Assembly: GCA_910577115.1 (NCBI GenBank)
Contig: CAJTMC010000027.1
Coordinates: 1-54,129 of the forward strand
Reading direction: 5' to 3'
DNA length: 54,129 nt
Source of the DNA: an uncultured Lachnospiraceae bacterium
GTDB lineage: Bacteria; Bacillota; Clostridia; Lachnospirales; Lachnospiraceae
Shown in pieces: positions 26,500 through 35,471 of this stretch (position 1 is its first letter; every line of letters begins with the position of its first letter). The position numbers and the translations under genes were made by a program. The notes under the pieces were generated by a model. That model searched no databases and was not told the origin of the DNA. It saw nothing but the letters and a program-made list of their open reading frames with translations.

Positions 26500-28065
26500 T
26501 TACAATTTGAACATTTTGAGCGCTTCCTTCAGGCTCTGTGCCTCATCGGAAAGCTCTACCGTGCTCTGATCTACCGAACCCATTAAAGCAGTCAGCTCCT
26601 CGACGGACGCATTTACCTGCTGGCTTGCCGCCGCATTGCTCTCGGACGCCTCGCCCAAAGTCATAATCTCGTTTGACACCTCCAGCAGTTTCTTATTGGT
26701 CTCGTCTACTGCCGCACTAATCAGTTTTACCTGATTTGATGTATCCTGAATCGCACTGTCTACTGCTGCGAAAGAGCTGATAACCTCCGAAATGCTCTTT
26801 GCGCTCTCACTGTTGTTTGCCACTGCGATATCAATGCTGTCCGCACACTCCTTAAAGTCGCTTGTTATGTTCGAAATAATATCCTTAATGCTGATGAGCT
26901 CCTGCCCTGTGTTCTCCGATAAGGTACGGATACTGTCGGCAACAACGCTAAAGCCCTTGCCAAACTCACCTGCTCTTGCCGCCTCAATAGATGCATTCAG
27001 GGACAGCAATTTTGTCTGTGACGCAATATCCTCAATGCCCGCAAGAATTTCCGACATCTTTGCGATAACCTTGTTTGTCTCGTCAATTTTATCCTTAATG
27101 CTGATTACACTCTCAGACATCAGCTCGCTGTTTTTCTGTGTCGCCGTAATCTTGATGCGCATATCGTTGCAGTTCTCCACCAGACTTGCCGAGCAGTTTT
27201 CAATCCCCTCAACGCTTGCGGAAATATCCGCTGTCTTTTCCTGCATAATACCGACGCCTGCCGTAACATCTGACGCAATTCCCGCCTGTGCCGTATTGTT
27301 CTGCGCCACGTCCTCAATCGCCCTTGCAATCTCCTCGCAGGCATGCAGTGTTGACGTTGATGTATCGCGCAGCGTGTCAGACGATTTTAAAACATCCTGA
27401 CTGACACCGAGCGCTTTGGAAAGCAATTCCCGCAAATTGTTAACCATTGTCTTTACGGAATTGTTCATGGCAATCACTTCATCCCTGCCCTTAATGTCAG
27501 CCACCTTGCAGGTCAGGTCGCCCGCCGCTACGGAATGAACCGTCCGGCTTACGTTGATAATCAGTCCTGCAATTCTGCCGGAAACAATATAAGCGATCAC
27601 CGCCACAACAATCATCGCAACTACGGAAAAGCCCACAATTGTCCCAACCAGAGCATTGATGTTCTGTGTAACCTCTGCCTGCGGTTTGCCCGAAAACAGC
27701 ATGCCGTTTTCCGTAGGAATGTAATATCCGTAATACGGCTGCCCGTTTACGTTTGCATTCGTACTAAAATAAATCTCTTTTCCCTCCAACGTTTTGGCAA
27801 TCACTTCGGCTGATGCCTGTGTTCCGACGACACCGTCAATTGAGCTGACCGAACGCGTATCACCGATAAAAACCGTCATATCAATGTCCTGTGCTCTAAA
27901 TGCATTGACATTTCCGCTATAACCCTCACACGCAATCGCTAACTGTGTCTTCGTACTTTCCACCATAGAAGTTTTTGCGAGATACGCCGCGATTAACGCC
28001 ACGCCTAACCCTAACAATACAACAGGAATCATAACCAGCATCAGTAATTTCTGTTTTAACTTCAT
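26500..28065 (-). CDS. Methyl-accepting chemotaxis protein (single-Cache sensor)
   Basis: A 521-residue chemoreceptor. TM1 (LLMLVMIPVVLLGLGVALIA) is at about 6-28. A short extracellular Cache-like domain of about 110 residues follows (DMTVFIGDTRSVSSIDG ... GKEIYFSTNANVNG ... YYGYYIPTENG). TM2 (VGTIVGFSVVAMIVVAVIAY) is at about 141-163, followed by HAMP, then the signalling coiled coil with the tip LLSLNASIEAARAGEFGKGF. The extracellular size suggests a small organic ligand. The start has AGGAGAG upstream. A different sensor type from the receptor at 5921, so the two read different signals. Confidence 0.93.
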   Translation of the reverse strand: MKLKQKLLMLVMIPVVLLGLGVALIAAYLAKTSMVESTKTQLAIACEGYSGNVNAFRAQDIDMTVFIGDTRSVSSIDGVVGTQASAEVIAKTLEGKEIYFSTNANVNGQPYYGYYIPTENGMLFSGKPQAEVTQNINALVGTIVGFSVVAMIVVAVIAYIVSGRIAGLIINVSRTVHSVAAGDLTCKVADIKGRDEVIAMNNSVKTMVNNLRELLSKALGVSQDVLKSSDTLRDTSTSTLHACEEIARAIEDVAQNNTAQAGIASDVTAGVGIMQEKTADISASVEGIENCSASLVENCNDMRIKITATQKNSELMSESVISIKDKIDETNKVIAKMSEILAGIEDIASQTKLLSLNASIEAARAGEFGKGFSVVADSIRTLSENTGQELISIKDIISNITSDFKECADSIDIAVANNSESAKSISEVISSFAAVDSAIQDTSNQVKLISAAVDETNKKLLEVSNEIMTLGEASESNAAASQQVNASVEELTALMGSVDQSTVELSDEAQSLKEALKMFKL

Positions 28066-28220
28066 ACGTTTCTCTCCTTTTTATCGAATTTGGCAGTATA
28101 TTAGTATAATTATACTTTAAAATGTCACTTTTTTTCAATACTAATACTGTCATTATTCAAAAAAACGGAACAATTGCACAAAAATGAAATATTCAATTTG
28201 TGAAATTTGGCATAAATTTG

Positions 28221-28253
28221 TAAAAAAGACTGTCACCCACAAAGCAACAGTCC
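28221..28253 (-). terminator. Terminator of the rho-rpmE-prfA cluster
   Basis: GACTGT (28228-28233) pairs with ACAGTC (28247-28252) and is followed on the minus strand by TTTTTTAC. It lies 14 bp beyond the prfA stop. Confidence 0.75.
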
Positions 28254-28265
28254 TATCTGAATCTC

Positions 28266-29348
28266 TTATACCGCTTCCCCGTTCATCCGCACCAGCTTCG
28301 CTGCCTGATCCGCAGAAATACATGCGTCCAATATCTCGTCAATATCGCCGTTCATAATCTTGTCAAGCTTATACAGTGTCAAGTTAATTCTGTGATCCGT
28401 GACACGTCCCTGCGGAAAATTATAGGTCCTAATCTTCTCCGAGCGGTCGCCTGTACCAATCTGGCTTCTCCGCATCTCTGCCTCTGCGTCGTGGCGCTGC
28501 TGCTGCTCCATATCATAGAGCTTTGATTTTAACAATGCAAACGCCTTCGCCTTGTTTTGCAGCTGCGATTTCTCTGTCTGGCTGTACACCACAATTCCCG
28601 TAGGATAATGTGTAAGGCGCACCGCAGAGTCCGTCGTATTGACGCACTGTCCGCCGTTTCCCGACGCACGCATGACATCCACACGAATATCCTTCTCATC
28701 AATCACGATGTCAATATCCTCGTCCACCTCCGGCATCACTGCAACGCTGATTGTGGACGTATGAATCCGTCCGCCACTCTCCGTCTCAGGCACTCGTTGC
28801 ACGCGGTGCACGCCGCTCTCGTATTTCATGCGGGAGTAGGCACCCTGCCCCGTAATCACGAACTGCACCTCCTTCATGCCGCCAATGCCGATTTCGTCCA
28901 CATTTAACAATTCGACCTTCCAGCGTCTTCCCTCAGCATAGTGAACATACATTCTGTATATTTCCGCTGCAAACAGCGCTGCCTCGTCTCCGCCCGCTCC
29001 GGCTCTGATTTCCACAATCACATTCTTGTCATCATTCGGGTCTTTTGGCAGCAGTAAAACCTTCAATTCTGTCTCAAGCTCTGCGATGCGCTTTTTGGCA
29101 TCATTGAGCTCCTCTTTTAACATCTCGCGCATCTCGTCATCGTTTTCCGATTCCAGCAAAGAAAGCGAGTCTTCCATTGTTTCTTTACATTTCTTATATT
29201 CCCGATAAGCCTCAACAATCGGCGTCAAATCACTCTGCTCTTTCATAAGCGCCCGAAAACGCGTCTGATTTTCCGCTACGGTTGGCTCACCCAGCTCATT
29301 CAGAATTTCTTCAAAACGATGAAGCAAATCTTCCAGTTTATCAAACAT
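28266..29348 (-). CDS. prfA: Peptide chain release factor 1
   Basis: RF1 recognises UAA and UAG and triggers peptide release. It has 360 residues from ATG 29348, which has GGGAGG 8 nt upstream; the frame extends to 29363. The GGQ loop is visible in MRASGNGGQCVNTTDSAVRL, preceded by EIRAGAGGDEAALFA and followed by GDRSEKIRTYNFPQGRVTDH, all diagnostic for RF1. It lies 19 bp after prmC, whose product methylates the GGQ glutamine. Confidence 0.98.
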   Translation of the reverse strand: MFDKLEDLLHRFEEILNELGEPTVAENQTRFRALMKEQSDLTPIVEAYREYKKCKETMEDSLSLLESENDDEMREMLKEELNDAKKRIAELETELKVLLLPKDPNDDKNVIVEIRAGAGGDEAALFAAEIYRMYVHYAEGRRWKVELLNVDEIGIGGMKEVQFVITGQGAYSRMKYESGVHRVQRVPETESGGRIHTSTISVAVMPEVDEDIDIVIDEKDIRVDVMRASGNGGQCVNTTDSAVRLTHYPTGIVVYSQTEKSQLQNKAKAFALLKSKLYDMEQQQRHDAEAEMRRSQIGTGDRSEKIRTYNFPQGRVTDHRINLTLYKLDKIMNGDIDEILDACISADQAAKLVRMNGEAV

Positions 29349-29367
29349 CTCAAAACCTCCCACGAAT

Positions 29368-30225
29368 CTAACCTAATTCGGCCTTAATAACGCGGTCTAA
29401 CCCCGCATAATCCTTTACCACTTCTATTTTCCCAAAACCATTTTCCCGCAAAATACCGCTAACTGCCTCTGCCTGGTCATATCCGATCTCAAAGAACAGC
29501 AGCCCGCTGCTTCGCATATAAAGCGGCGCTTTTTGCGCAATTTTTCTGTAAAAATAAAGCCCATCCTCCATGCCGTCAAGCGCGGCAGGCGGCTCATGGT
29601 CTTTTACCTCCGGCATAAGCGTTGGTATCACACCGCTTGGAATATACGGCGGATTGGATATCACAATGTCAAACAGTCTGTCGCTCGTCTTGTCGGACAC
29701 AAATCCGGCAAGCGGCTCAAGCAAATCCCCGCAAAGAAACACAGCATCTAAACAAAGCCGTCGGGCATTCTCCCTTGCCACCAAAAGCGCTTCCCCTGAA
29801 ATGTCGATTCCGATTCCCTCGCATTCATTGCTATACTTTAAAAGGCTTAGAAGAATACAACCGGATCCGGTACACACATCCAAGATGCGCATGCCGTCCC
29901 CCAAGTACCGCATTGCCTCCTCAACGAGGATTTCCGTATCCTGCCGCGGAATCAGCGTGTGCTCGTTTACCCAAAATACAAGTCCCATAAACTCCTGTTC
30001 ACCGGTAATATGCTGCAAAGGAATATGCTGCCTGCGCTTATCTATCGCTATTTTATAAAATTCTTCTTCGATCGGACTTCGCACGCGCTCTCCGTGAACC
30101 AAAAGCGCATTTCTATCCGTACGGCATACATACTCAAGCAACAGCCTTGCATCCAGCTCCGCCTCAGCAATATCCGCCCGTTTCAATGCTTCGACACCAT
30201 ACTCATACAATTCCCTGTAGGTCAT
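29368..30225 (-). CDS. prmC: Release factor glutamine methyltransferase
   Basis: PrmC (HemK), 285 residues. It N5-methylates the Gln of the GGQ motif in RF1 and RF2 using SAM. It has an N-terminal helical domain, then the SAM motif ILDVCTGSGCILLSLLK and the catalytic VISNPPYIPSG. GEQEFMGLVFWVNEHTLIPR is the family-typical substrate-binding lead-in. It lies between yqhQ and prfA with gaps of 14 and 19 bp. Confidence 0.97.
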   Translation of the reverse strand: MTYRELYEYGVEALKRADIAEAELDARLLLEYVCRTDRNALLVHGERVRSPIEEEFYKIAIDKRRQHIPLQHITGEQEFMGLVFWVNEHTLIPRQDTEILVEEAMRYLGDGMRILDVCTGSGCILLSLLKYSNECEGIGIDISGEALLVARENARRLCLDAVFLCGDLLEPLAGFVSDKTSDRLFDIVISNPPYIPSGVIPTLMPEVKDHEPPAALDGMEDGLYFYRKIAQKAPLYMRSSGLLFFEIGYDQAEAVSGILRENGFGKIEVVKDYAGLDRVIKAELG

Positions 30226-30239
30226 ATCTCCTCCGCCCG

Positions 30240-31217
30240 CTAAAGTTCTTCTTCCGCCGACAGGTTCTCATCTGTATAGCCAAACTCTTCCTTCAAGTAT
30301 GTTTTCCAGTCAAACACTGCCTCCACAGATGCAATCGCAACCTTAACCATGTCCTCGTCCGGTTCTTTCGTGGTCAGCTTTTGCAGCCACATTCCGGGTC
30401 TTGATATAATCTGCACAACAATATTGTCACTTCTTCCCGCAAGGCGTATCAATTCATACGAAATCCCTGCAATAACAGGCACCAGCAAAAGCCTGATAAT
30501 AATTTTCAACGCCAGATTATCCACGCGGATAAAGAAAAATACAATGACACTGACCAGAACAACAAACAGCAGAAAGCTCGTACCGCAGCGCTTATGCTGC
30601 CTTGAACTGCGCATCACGTTTTTCACGTTTAAGGGTCTGCCGCGCTCAATACAATTGATGCATTTATGCTCTGCACCATGATACCGGTAAAGGCGTTTGA
30701 TGTCCTCCATAAGGGATATTGCCGTAATATATCCTACAAAAATCAGGATTCGGATAAATCCTTCAAAAATCGCAATCAAGCTTGCATTTCTGACAACCTT
30801 GCCAAGCAGGTCAGAAAGCAGAAACGGAAGTACCATAAAAAGCGCTACGGCAATAATCACAGCCAACGCTACCGTAATGCCCATCATAATGTCATCAGAC
30901 TTGCTCCCGATTTCCTTTTCCGGCTTGCCACCGCCCTCTTTGTTCTCCTCGTCCTCCTCATAAAATGACGCAGAATGCATTGTCACCTTCATGCCAAGCA
31001 CAAGGGAATCAATAAAAGAAAAAATCCCTCTGATGAACGGTATCTTTGTGAATTTTTTATCACCGCAAAAACCTTTATATTCCTCCGTCTGTATATCAAT
31101 CTCTCCGTCAGGCTTTCTCACTGCAACGGCATACTGATCGCCGTTTTTCATCATGACACCCTCCAGAACTGCCTGACCTCCAATTCCTGAGTAATGGCTT
31201 TTTCTATTTTTAGACAT
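30240..31217 (-). CDS. yqhQ: DUF1385 membrane protein (YqhQ-like)
   Basis: A 325-residue protein of the DUF1385 family, of unknown biochemical role, often annotated as a predicted metal-dependent enzyme. Family hallmarks: YSGIGGQAVLEGVMMKNGDQ at the start, KIPFIRGIFSFIDSLVLGMK, and RYHGAEHKCINCIERG with conserved His and Cys residues. Three or four transmembrane segments lie in the middle and C-terminal part. I take the ATG at 31217 (MSKNRKSHYSG); a frame extends to 31310 but the family begins at the later Met. It sits between rpmE and prmC, as in many Firmicutes. Confidence 0.9.
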   Translation of the reverse strand: MSKNRKSHYSGIGGQAVLEGVMMKNGDQYAVAVRKPDGEIDIQTEEYKGFCGDKKFTKIPFIRGIFSFIDSLVLGMKVTMHSASFYEEDEENKEGGGKPEKEIGSKSDDIMMGITVALAVIIAVALFMVLPFLLSDLLGKVVRNASLIAIFEGFIRILIFVGYITAISLMEDIKRLYRYHGAEHKCINCIERGRPLNVKNVMRSSRQHKRCGTSFLLFVVLVSVIVFFFIRVDNLALKIIIRLLLVPVIAGISYELIRLAGRSDNIVVQIISRPGMWLQKLTTKEPDEDMVKVAIASVEAVFDWKTYLKEEFGYTDENLSAEEEL

Positions 31218-31327
31218 TTGAATACCTATGTCCTTTCTATCTGTCTCCTGTCCGCCGTATATCATCTTCTCTGCATTAGCGCATGCATTCAAACGCAGCA
31301 CGCTTTGCACAGTGTCTTATAAATTAT

Positions 31328-31368
31328 CAAAAAATAGGTTGAGATAATACACTTACCTCAACCTTTTC
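31328..31368 (-). terminator. Terminator after rpmE
   Basis: AGGTTGAG (31336-31343) pairs with CTCAACCT (31357-31364), followed on the minus strand by ATTTTTTG. It lies about 20 bp beyond the rpmE stop, so yqhQ-prmC-prfA are at least partly expressed separately from rpmE. Confidence 0.8.
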
Positions 31369-31384
31369 TTTTATGATACGCTTC

Positions 31385-31591
31385 CTATTTGCTTTCTACG
31401 CCGTACTTCTTATTAAATCTCTCAATACGTCCGCGAGCCGCTGCTGACTTCTGCTGTCCTGTATAGAACGGATGGCACTTTGAACAAATTTCCACGTGAA
31501 TCTCAGGCTTTGTAGAACCTGTTACAAATGTGTTACCACAGTTGCAGGTAACAGTTGCCTGATAATAGTTCGGATGTATTCCCTCTCTCAT
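31385..31591 (-). CDS. rpmE: Ribosomal protein L31, zinc form
   Basis: A 68-residue protein, MREGIHPNYYQ..., with zinc-binding cysteines in TCNCGN and EICSKCHPFYTGQQK. This is the C+ form, which serves as a zinc store in many bacteria. The ATG at 31591 has AGAGGTG 8 nt upstream; the frame extends to 31645 without family support. It lies downstream of rho, the common clostridial order. Confidence 0.97.
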   Translation of the reverse strand: MREGIHPNYYQATVTCNCGNTFVTGSTKPEIHVEICSKCHPFYTGQQKSAAARGRIERFNKKYGVESK

Positions 31592-31760
31592 CTTTTTCAC
31601 CTCTCTATAAATACATTTATTAATTTTATTCATTGTTATAAACAAGCTTATTTAGTATATCATAGGATTTTGTAATACGCAAGCACTTTTTTTATTTTAA
31701 TAAGAATATAATATTTATAAAATGATATGCAACTTTTTATGTTAAGTCAACCGCATTTTT

Positions 31761-33212
31761 CTACAGGAATCTCATCTTTTTTACGGTGGCAACAAACTCT
31801 GCGTTATCTCTCGTCCGCGTAAAAATATCAAGAATCTTATCCACTGCCTCTTCCGGCTTCAAGCCGTTTAATGCCTTGCGCATAATGTTAATTGCCTCAA
31901 GCTCTTCCGCGTCCAAAAGCAAATCCTCACGCCTTGTGCCTGACTTTGGAATATCAATTGCAGGAAACACTCGCCTTTCGGAAAGCTTTCGGTCAAGCAC
32001 CATTTCCATATTGCCGGTACCTTTAAATTCTTCGTACACCACGTCATCCATTTTAGAACCTGTCTCCACAAGCGCTGTTGCAAGAATCGTAAGGCTTCCT
32101 CCCTCACGCATGTTCCGCGCTGCTCCGAAAAAGCGTTTCGGCATATGGAGCGCCGCCGGATCAAGACCGCCGGAAAGCGTACGTCCGCTGGGCGGAACCG
32201 TAAGATTGTAGGCGCGTGTCAAACGCGTGATGCTGTCCAGCAAAATACACACGTCCTTCTTGTGCTCCACAAGACGCTTTGCACGCTCTATAACCATTTC
32301 TGAAACACGCTTATGGTGCTCGGGCAGCTCGTCGAAGGTAGAATAAATAACCTCAACATTCGGCCCCTCGATTGCCTCCTTGATGTCTGTAACCTCTTCC
32401 GGACGCTCATCGATTAAAAGAATAATCATATGCATGTCCGGTGCATTTTTTAAGATTGATTTTGCAACTTCCTTTAATAAGGTAGTTTTGCCCGCTTTTG
32501 GCGGTGACACAATCATACCGCGCTGTCCTTTCCCCACAGGACTCATCAAATCCATGATCCGCATCGCCACACTTGATTTTGCCGTCTCAAGCCGGATTCG
32601 CTCATTGGGGAAAATAGGAGTCATGTCCTCAAAATTGCGTCTTCTGAGTGCAATTTCCGGCGGATAACCGTTAATCTTTTTCAAATATAAAAGCGCACTG
32701 AATTTCTCATTCATTGTCTTAATGCGCGTATTGCCTTCGATAATATCACCTGTGCGCAGATTAAAGCGGCGTATCTGACTTGGCGCTACATACACGTCAT
32801 TCTCGCCCGGCAAAAAGTTTTCGCTTCTGATAAAGCCAAATCCGTCCGCCATAACCTCCAAAATGCCTCTCGCCGTCACGCCGCTGTCAAGCTCTGTCGG
32901 ATATCCCTCCTGCGGTTTCTCACCTTCTGCCTGCGGTTGCGGCTTTTCACGCCGGCTCTCGCGCCGCTCGCCGCCTTCCCGCTTCTCATGAGAAAGGCGC
33001 TCGCTCCTCTCCGCAGGTTTCTCCGTATCGCGAATTCCCTTCAGTACAGGCCTTGGCTCTACGTCTTTCCCGTCTGCCTTATCCTTTTCGTCCGCCTCAA
33101 GCATGTGCGCGATTAATTCCGCCTTTTTCAGCGTACTAATTCCTTTTAACCCGCGTGCTTTTGCTATTTCCCTGAGCTCTGAAAGCGCAAGTGATTCGTA
33201 TTTTTCTCTCAT
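31761..33212 (-). CDS. rho: Transcription termination factor Rho
   Basis: A 483-residue hexameric RNA helicase that ends transcription. The N-terminal Rho_N helical domain (LSELREIAKARGLKGISTLK) is followed by a charged linker of about 60 residues (positions about 45-105), longer than in E. coli. Then come the RNA-binding cold-shock domain (GILEVMADGFGFIRSENFLP) and the ATPase core with P-loop SPPKAGKTTLLKEVAKS, Walker B ILLIDERPEEV and the Q-loop region DSITRLTRAYN. It is separate from rpmE by 169 bp. Confidence 0.97.
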   Translation of the reverse strand: MREKYESLALSELREIAKARGLKGISTLKKAELIAHMLEADEKDKADGKDVEPRPVLKGIRDTEKPAERSERLSHEKREGGERRESRREKPQPQAEGEKPQEGYPTELDSGVTARGILEVMADGFGFIRSENFLPGENDVYVAPSQIRRFNLRTGDIIEGNTRIKTMNEKFSALLYLKKINGYPPEIALRRRNFEDMTPIFPNERIRLETAKSSVAMRIMDLMSPVGKGQRGMIVSPPKAGKTTLLKEVAKSILKNAPDMHMIILLIDERPEEVTDIKEAIEGPNVEVIYSTFDELPEHHKRVSEMVIERAKRLVEHKKDVCILLDSITRLTRAYNLTVPPSGRTLSGGLDPAALHMPKRFFGAARNMREGGSLTILATALVETGSKMDDVVYEEFKGTGNMEMVLDRKLSERRVFPAIDIPKSGTRREDLLLDAEELEAINIMRKALNGLKPEEAVDKILDIFTRTRDNAEFVATVKKMRFL

Positions 33213-33370
33213 GAATGCCTCCTAAAAATATTGATCAATGGGAAAAACTGCTCTGAAATACTTCTATAATATAAAGATACAGCTGCTAGAATTATAATTT
33301 AAACATATTATACCTCATTTTTTCCAAAATAGGAAGAAAAATTTAATGCAAACGGAAAATCGAGGAATAC

Positions 33371-33404
33371 GAAGGTTACCGGAACGGAGTAAACAGTAAC
33401 CTTC
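33371..33404. other. 9-bp hairpin after the epimerase remnant
   Basis: GAAGGTTAC (33371-33379) and GTAACCTTC (33396-33404) are perfect complements around a 16-base loop. There is no adjacent T-run on the minus strand, so its role as a terminator is doubtful. Confidence 0.4.
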
Positions 33405-33414
33405 AAAGCATTTC

Positions 33415-33762
33415 CTAAACCGTAATTGTATACTCCGCGTAAAACGACTCTCCGGCCGCAAGCGCAATTCCCCATTCGCGTTCCGAGATATCCCCTGTAA
33501 ATGTTTCCCTGTCACATCTGCCATACCAGGGCTCAATGCAGACAAACGGCGCATTTTTCTTTGCCGGAGACCACAGACCAAAAAGCAGCGCGTCAAAGCT
33601 GACCGTCAGATACGGCTCTCCCTCCTGATTACAGAGTGACACTTTATGCGCCTGATTGTTCTCAATAATCAGCGCATCATCATCAAACAAGTCCGCGGTA
33701 ATATCCAGCATTCCATGATTGAGCGGGTACTCTTTCGTACGTGCCGAGAGGGTACCGCCGCC
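33415..33762 (-). pseudogene. C-terminal remnant of an aldose 1-epimerase family gene
   Basis: The readable part LSARTKEYPLNHGMLDITAD, then LLFGLWSPAKKNAPFVCIEP and WYGRCDRETFTGDISEREWG match the C-terminal third of the aldose 1-epimerase (galactose mutarotase-like) proteins. The first two thirds, including the catalytic His residues, are missing. No start with a ribosome site precedes the open frame, which fades into a G-rich run near 33762. A 98-codon internal ATG is open but unlikely to give a working enzyme. Confidence 0.8.
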
Positions 33763-33917
33763 CCCCTATAATAGCAGATGTTATTTTATCTTCCGCATCA
33801 AATGCGATTTTGTAATCCGTCTGTGTCCCTCGTTGTTAAGCGGACACACCATAACGCTCTTCTCCTTTCGCATAACAGCCAGCTTTGCAGGGCTTTTAAA
33901 CAGTTATTGAAATTATA

Positions 33918-35300
33918 TCACACATTTCCTTTATTGTCACTCGCCTCAGCCATTCCACGCAGCTCTTTTATCACCATTTTAATGATAACATAAGTCAGCA
34001 CAAACGTAAGCGCGTCTGCCACAGGCTGTGCTAACTGAAGTCCCGTTACACCAAAAAGCTTCGGCAAAATCAGAATTGCCGGAATAAAAAACAATCCCTG
34101 CTTACTAATAGAAGTAAGGGTCGCCCGAAAACTGTATCCAATCGACTGCGCCAGCATATTCCCCATAATAACATACGCCTGAAAAGGAAGCAGGCAGCAC
34201 TGCATCTTGAGCGCCAGCGCGCCGATACGGATTACCTCCGCATCATCTTTTCGGAACAAATGCATCATTGGCGTGGAAACGGCAAACATTATCACACCCA
34301 TAGTCAGCAAAAAGACAAGCGCTACACGCCGGCAGAAAAAATATGCTTCCAATACGCGGTCATAGCGTTTTGCACCGAAATTAAATCCACACACAGGCTG
34401 GAACCCCTGTCCAAAGCCAATCAGCGCGGAATTGATAAACATCATAATTCGTGTCACAATTGACATTGCCGCCACTGCCGCATCTCCAAAACCGGAGGAC
34501 GCCACGTTTAAAAGGACGGACGCCACACTCGCCAGCCCCTGTCTCCCAAGCGTCGGCAGACCTGCGGAAAGAATTTCTTTATATACCCACCACTGAAACG
34601 TAAAATATTTTGGCAGCGGTTTTAATACATTTTGGGAGCGAACCACCAAAGTCAGCAAAATCATGAAGCTGATAAACTGACTGAAAATCGTGGCAATTGC
34701 CGCTCCGGAAATCCCCAAATCAAATCCAAATATCAAAACAGGGTCTAAAATCACATTCAGTATGCCGCCGGTTGTAATGCCGATCATGGAAAGCGCGGCA
34801 TTTCCCTGAGAGCGAAGGTGGTTATTAAACACAAAGGAAACCGTCATATAGGGAGCCGCGATCAATATGTACCTGCCATAGTCTTTAGCATAGGGGGCAA
34901 TCGTGTCCGTTGCGCCAAGTACCCGAACCATGCGGTCAATATTGGCAATTCCAAAGACTGCCAATATCAGCCCGAACGCAAAAGCTGTGTATACTGCCAC
35001 AGAACAAGCCCTCTGTGCCTTCTCCTGCTCTTTGGCGCCCAGCATTCTGGACATATAATTTCCGCTCCCCATGCCAAGCGTAAAGCCAATCGCCTGAATC
35101 ATTGCCATAAGCGAGAAATTCACTCCAACCGCACCGGAAGCGCTTGTACTCAGCTGGCTTACAAAAAAAGTGTCCGCCATATTGTAAATGGAAGTGATCA
35201 GCATACTGATGATCGTTGGAACTGCCAGTCTGGGAATCAGCCTGTTGACAGGCGTCTCAGTCATCATTCTATATTTTTGTTCATAACTCATTGTCTTCAT
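33918..35300 (-). CDS. MATE-family efflux transporter
   Basis: A 460-residue membrane protein with about 12 transmembrane segments. N-terminal signature: ETPVNRLIPRLAVPTIISML followed by ITSIYNMADTFFVSQ; a second half begins near PTLGRQGLASVASVLLN. MATE proteins export drugs or cationic metabolites using Na+ or H+ gradients. The substrate cannot be read from sequence. ATG 35300 (MKTMSYEQ) has GGAGG 8 nt upstream and is preferred over ATG 35315. The gene diverges from the malic enzyme gene. Confidence 0.94.
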   Translation of the reverse strand: MKTMSYEQKYRMMTETPVNRLIPRLAVPTIISMLITSIYNMADTFFVSQLSTSASGAVGVNFSLMAMIQAIGFTLGMGSGNYMSRMLGAKEQEKAQRACSVAVYTAFAFGLILAVFGIANIDRMVRVLGATDTIAPYAKDYGRYILIAAPYMTVSFVFNNHLRSQGNAALSMIGITTGGILNVILDPVLIFGFDLGISGAAIATIFSQFISFMILLTLVVRSQNVLKPLPKYFTFQWWVYKEILSAGLPTLGRQGLASVASVLLNVASSGFGDAAVAAMSIVTRIMMFINSALIGFGQGFQPVCGFNFGAKRYDRVLEAYFFCRRVALVFLLTMGVIMFAVSTPMMHLFRKDDAEVIRIGALALKMQCCLLPFQAYVIMGNMLAQSIGYSFRATLTSISKQGLFFIPAILILPKLFGVTGLQLAQPVADALTFVLTYVIIKMVIKELRGMAEASDNKGNV

Positions 35301-35471
35301 CTTGTGTTCCTCCATATTGTGTTATGTCAACTCATATATGAAATTTCCAAAAACGGAAGATAAATTATTTATTGCGAAGTTTCCAAAATTATTATACAGT
35401 AATATAGGAACAAAATCACATATAACTTTTTAATAATTCCAGAAAATTTTTAAAGATAGGAGATTTTACAT

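Noticed and set aside
26792..27400. 202-codon plus-strand frame over the second chemoreceptor
   Set aside because: Ser/Ala/Ile-rich antisense of the receptor's coiled coil; no ribosome site and no family resemblance.
33780..33910. Short minus-strand frame upstream of the epimerase remnant
   Set aside because: A 23-codon frame has a fair ribosome site, but I could not match it to the epimerase N-terminus or to any family.
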